A stretch of DNA of 64,000 nucleotides from assembly GCA_003991915.1 (NCBI GenBank), contig RQTK01000026.1, forward strand, positions 723,621 through 787,620, written 5' to 3'. Origin of the DNA: Elysia chlorotica (Eukaryota > Mollusca > Gastropoda > Plakobranchidae). Positions within the stretch are counted from its first letter, which is position 1. The number at the start of each line of letters is the position of its first letter. Below the pieces are notes generated by a model. It saw only the letters and a program-made list of their open reading frames with translations, ran no database searches and was not told where the DNA came from. The position numbers were made by a program, and so were the translations under genes. This document shows, in pieces, positions 62,501 through 64,000 of the stretch.

Positions 62501-64000
62501 AGTCCTTTGTACATCATCAGTTTTCAACTATAACAGGTTCATTATTATTTTATCCAAAAATGCCTTGCTTCTTGTAAGAAGTAGCTTTAAATCTGGAATG
62601 AAATTTAGGGCAATATGCTCATCCATTCATTACTGCGCCTGTTACTACTTAATTGTTGGGTCTGACAAACCGTATGGAGTGAAAGAAAAACAAACAAAAA
62701 CCTTTTTTTATAATGAAAACAAGCTACTTTTCCCTTACCTCTTGGTTAAAGATACAAGCAGATAATTTCAACATAGGCATCATTCTAAAGTGACATATAA
62801 AAGATAGGAATGCTCTATTGTTCTTGTTTTGATCTAAATATCTTGAAATTATATGGCAGTTTTTAAAGGAAAAATCAAAAGTTTAAGATAGATTCCAGCT
62901 TTTAGGACTACCCATAGTCATAGTTTGAATTGTGAAAAGAAAATTGGTTTAAACAAACTACAATTAAGTTTATAAAAACAATATTCAACAGGGTGCAAAA
63001 GTATGTTCTACAAAGCTTCTCATTACTGTTATAAAATCAATAACCATTTTAGATTAGCCAGAGTAAGGAAAAATTAAAGGTTTCAATAACTAATAACTTC
63101 TAAGGGTTCTCACTTTTACCAATCTTGTTATCAACGTACTTTCTCTTAGATGGATATTAAATATAAGATTTTGATTTATATTTTTATCGTTACTTTTAAA
63201 TTTAGAGTTTATATAACAAAACTAATAAATCATGTACTGTGCAAAGTAAATGGTGTATTGTAAAGAACCATAAAAGCAGCAAACCTGCGTATGTAGATAT
63301 TTATTGAGATATCGACCCTATCAACTGGTCCTTAAATAGGGGGAGACTCATTTAGAAAGTAAGGATTAGTAAGATTTGCTAAGCAAAATTGTTAAAAGTA
63401 TTTGAATTGTTATGTGTTGGCCTTCATATTTACATTTGAAATCGGGTATGCTTTTCAAATTCTCTATCCTAAAGATGAAATATTACATCAAAGTTATTCA
63501 GTTTTTTAATTTCAATTTCAGTCTAAATTTTTATTAGTATTTTACAACAGATGTCTTTTTTCTTTTGCAAAATATATCAGATTGACAGAAAATATAATTC
63601 TGCATTATTTTCATATGGCAATAGGATGCAAATCACAACCAATATGAAAATGTGGGAAGACAAAACATATTTTGCAATCATTAATTAACACAGAATAGTT
63701 TATAAAGCAATTGGTCAAAGGCATTTCATCTTAAGCTGTGAATAATGATTGCTATTTCTTCAAATTTCATATTGCACTGTTGAATAAGAAGGATTTTTTC
63801 CATGCTGGAAGACAAAATCTGTTCAATCTGTCACATGTAATCATTACTTCAAATTGCATAAGTAGAACCTTCTTTACCTCTTCAATTATATATTGCAGAA
63901 GACAATTTTTGTCTTAGTACAGAAAAAACACACTACTTTCTTGGTTTGCATTGGAATCATATCTGCCCGTTTTATCAGCCACGGCAATAAGAAAATAATT
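59501..64000. other. Intergenic to window end
   Basis: AT-rich. Only the exon candidate at 61686-61770 stands out. Confidence 0.4.
61686..61770 (-). CDS. Candidate first coding exon near the window end, unknown gene
   Basis: The minus strand opens MGQQFKLQLSNEEAVTTF and RKKNLTSYNRG up to CGAG|gtgagt. An in-frame TGA lies seven codons before the ATG. No partner exon found. Confidence 0.25.

Overview
The window is eukaryotic nuclear DNA, most likely from a mollusc and probably a gastropod. The reasons are split genes with GT-AG introns, an AT-rich background, very abundant purine-rich microsatellites, tRNA-derived SINEs, and non-LTR retrotransposon remains of the kind common in lophotrochozoan genomes. 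The phylum is an inference; no organellar or ribosomal marker is present.

The one gene that can be assembled with confidence lies on the + strand from about 34.26 to 55.89 kb. It encodes WDR24, the RING-containing beta-propeller subunit of GATOR2, which relays amino-acid sufficiency to mTORC1 at the lysosome. I reconstruct 19 coding exons (821 codons plus stop), with reading phases agreeing at every junction and including a candidate 6-nt microexon. The main anomaly is exon 18. It encodes the first zinc-binding cysteines of the C-terminal domain and lies in reverse orientation (53273-53465, minus strand) between forward exons 17 and 19. Its splice sites and phases fit its neighbours exactly if it is turned round, and a 22-bp inverted repeat (21 of 22 identical) brackets it. 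This is either a true exon-sized inversion that disrupts the gene or an assembly flip.

The first 31 kb contain no recognisable protein gene. They hold microsatellites ((GAA)n three times, (GTA)n, many (GA)n), SINE copies, a diverged tandem-repeat block at 10.95-11.48 kb, and a few isolated exon-like segments of low confidence: minus strand at 16953-17035, plus strand at 24351-24412 and 28374-28548. A bidirectional-promoter candidate with a YY1-like ATGGCGG motif lies near 31.0 kb.

Four non-LTR retrotransposon remnants are visible: 31.65-32.28 kb (minus), 35.98-38.06 kb (plus, in WDR24 intron 2), 51.63-52.02 kb (minus, intron 16) and 58.78-59.50 kb (minus, downstream of WDR24). All are broken. 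At least two SINE-like families share a GACGTTAAAC tail that runs directly into simple repeats, and one intronic hairpin (44064-44172) is an inverted pair of that tail. From 55.9 kb to the end there is 3' UTR or flank, repeats, one LINE remnant and one weak minus-strand exon candidate at 61686-61770.
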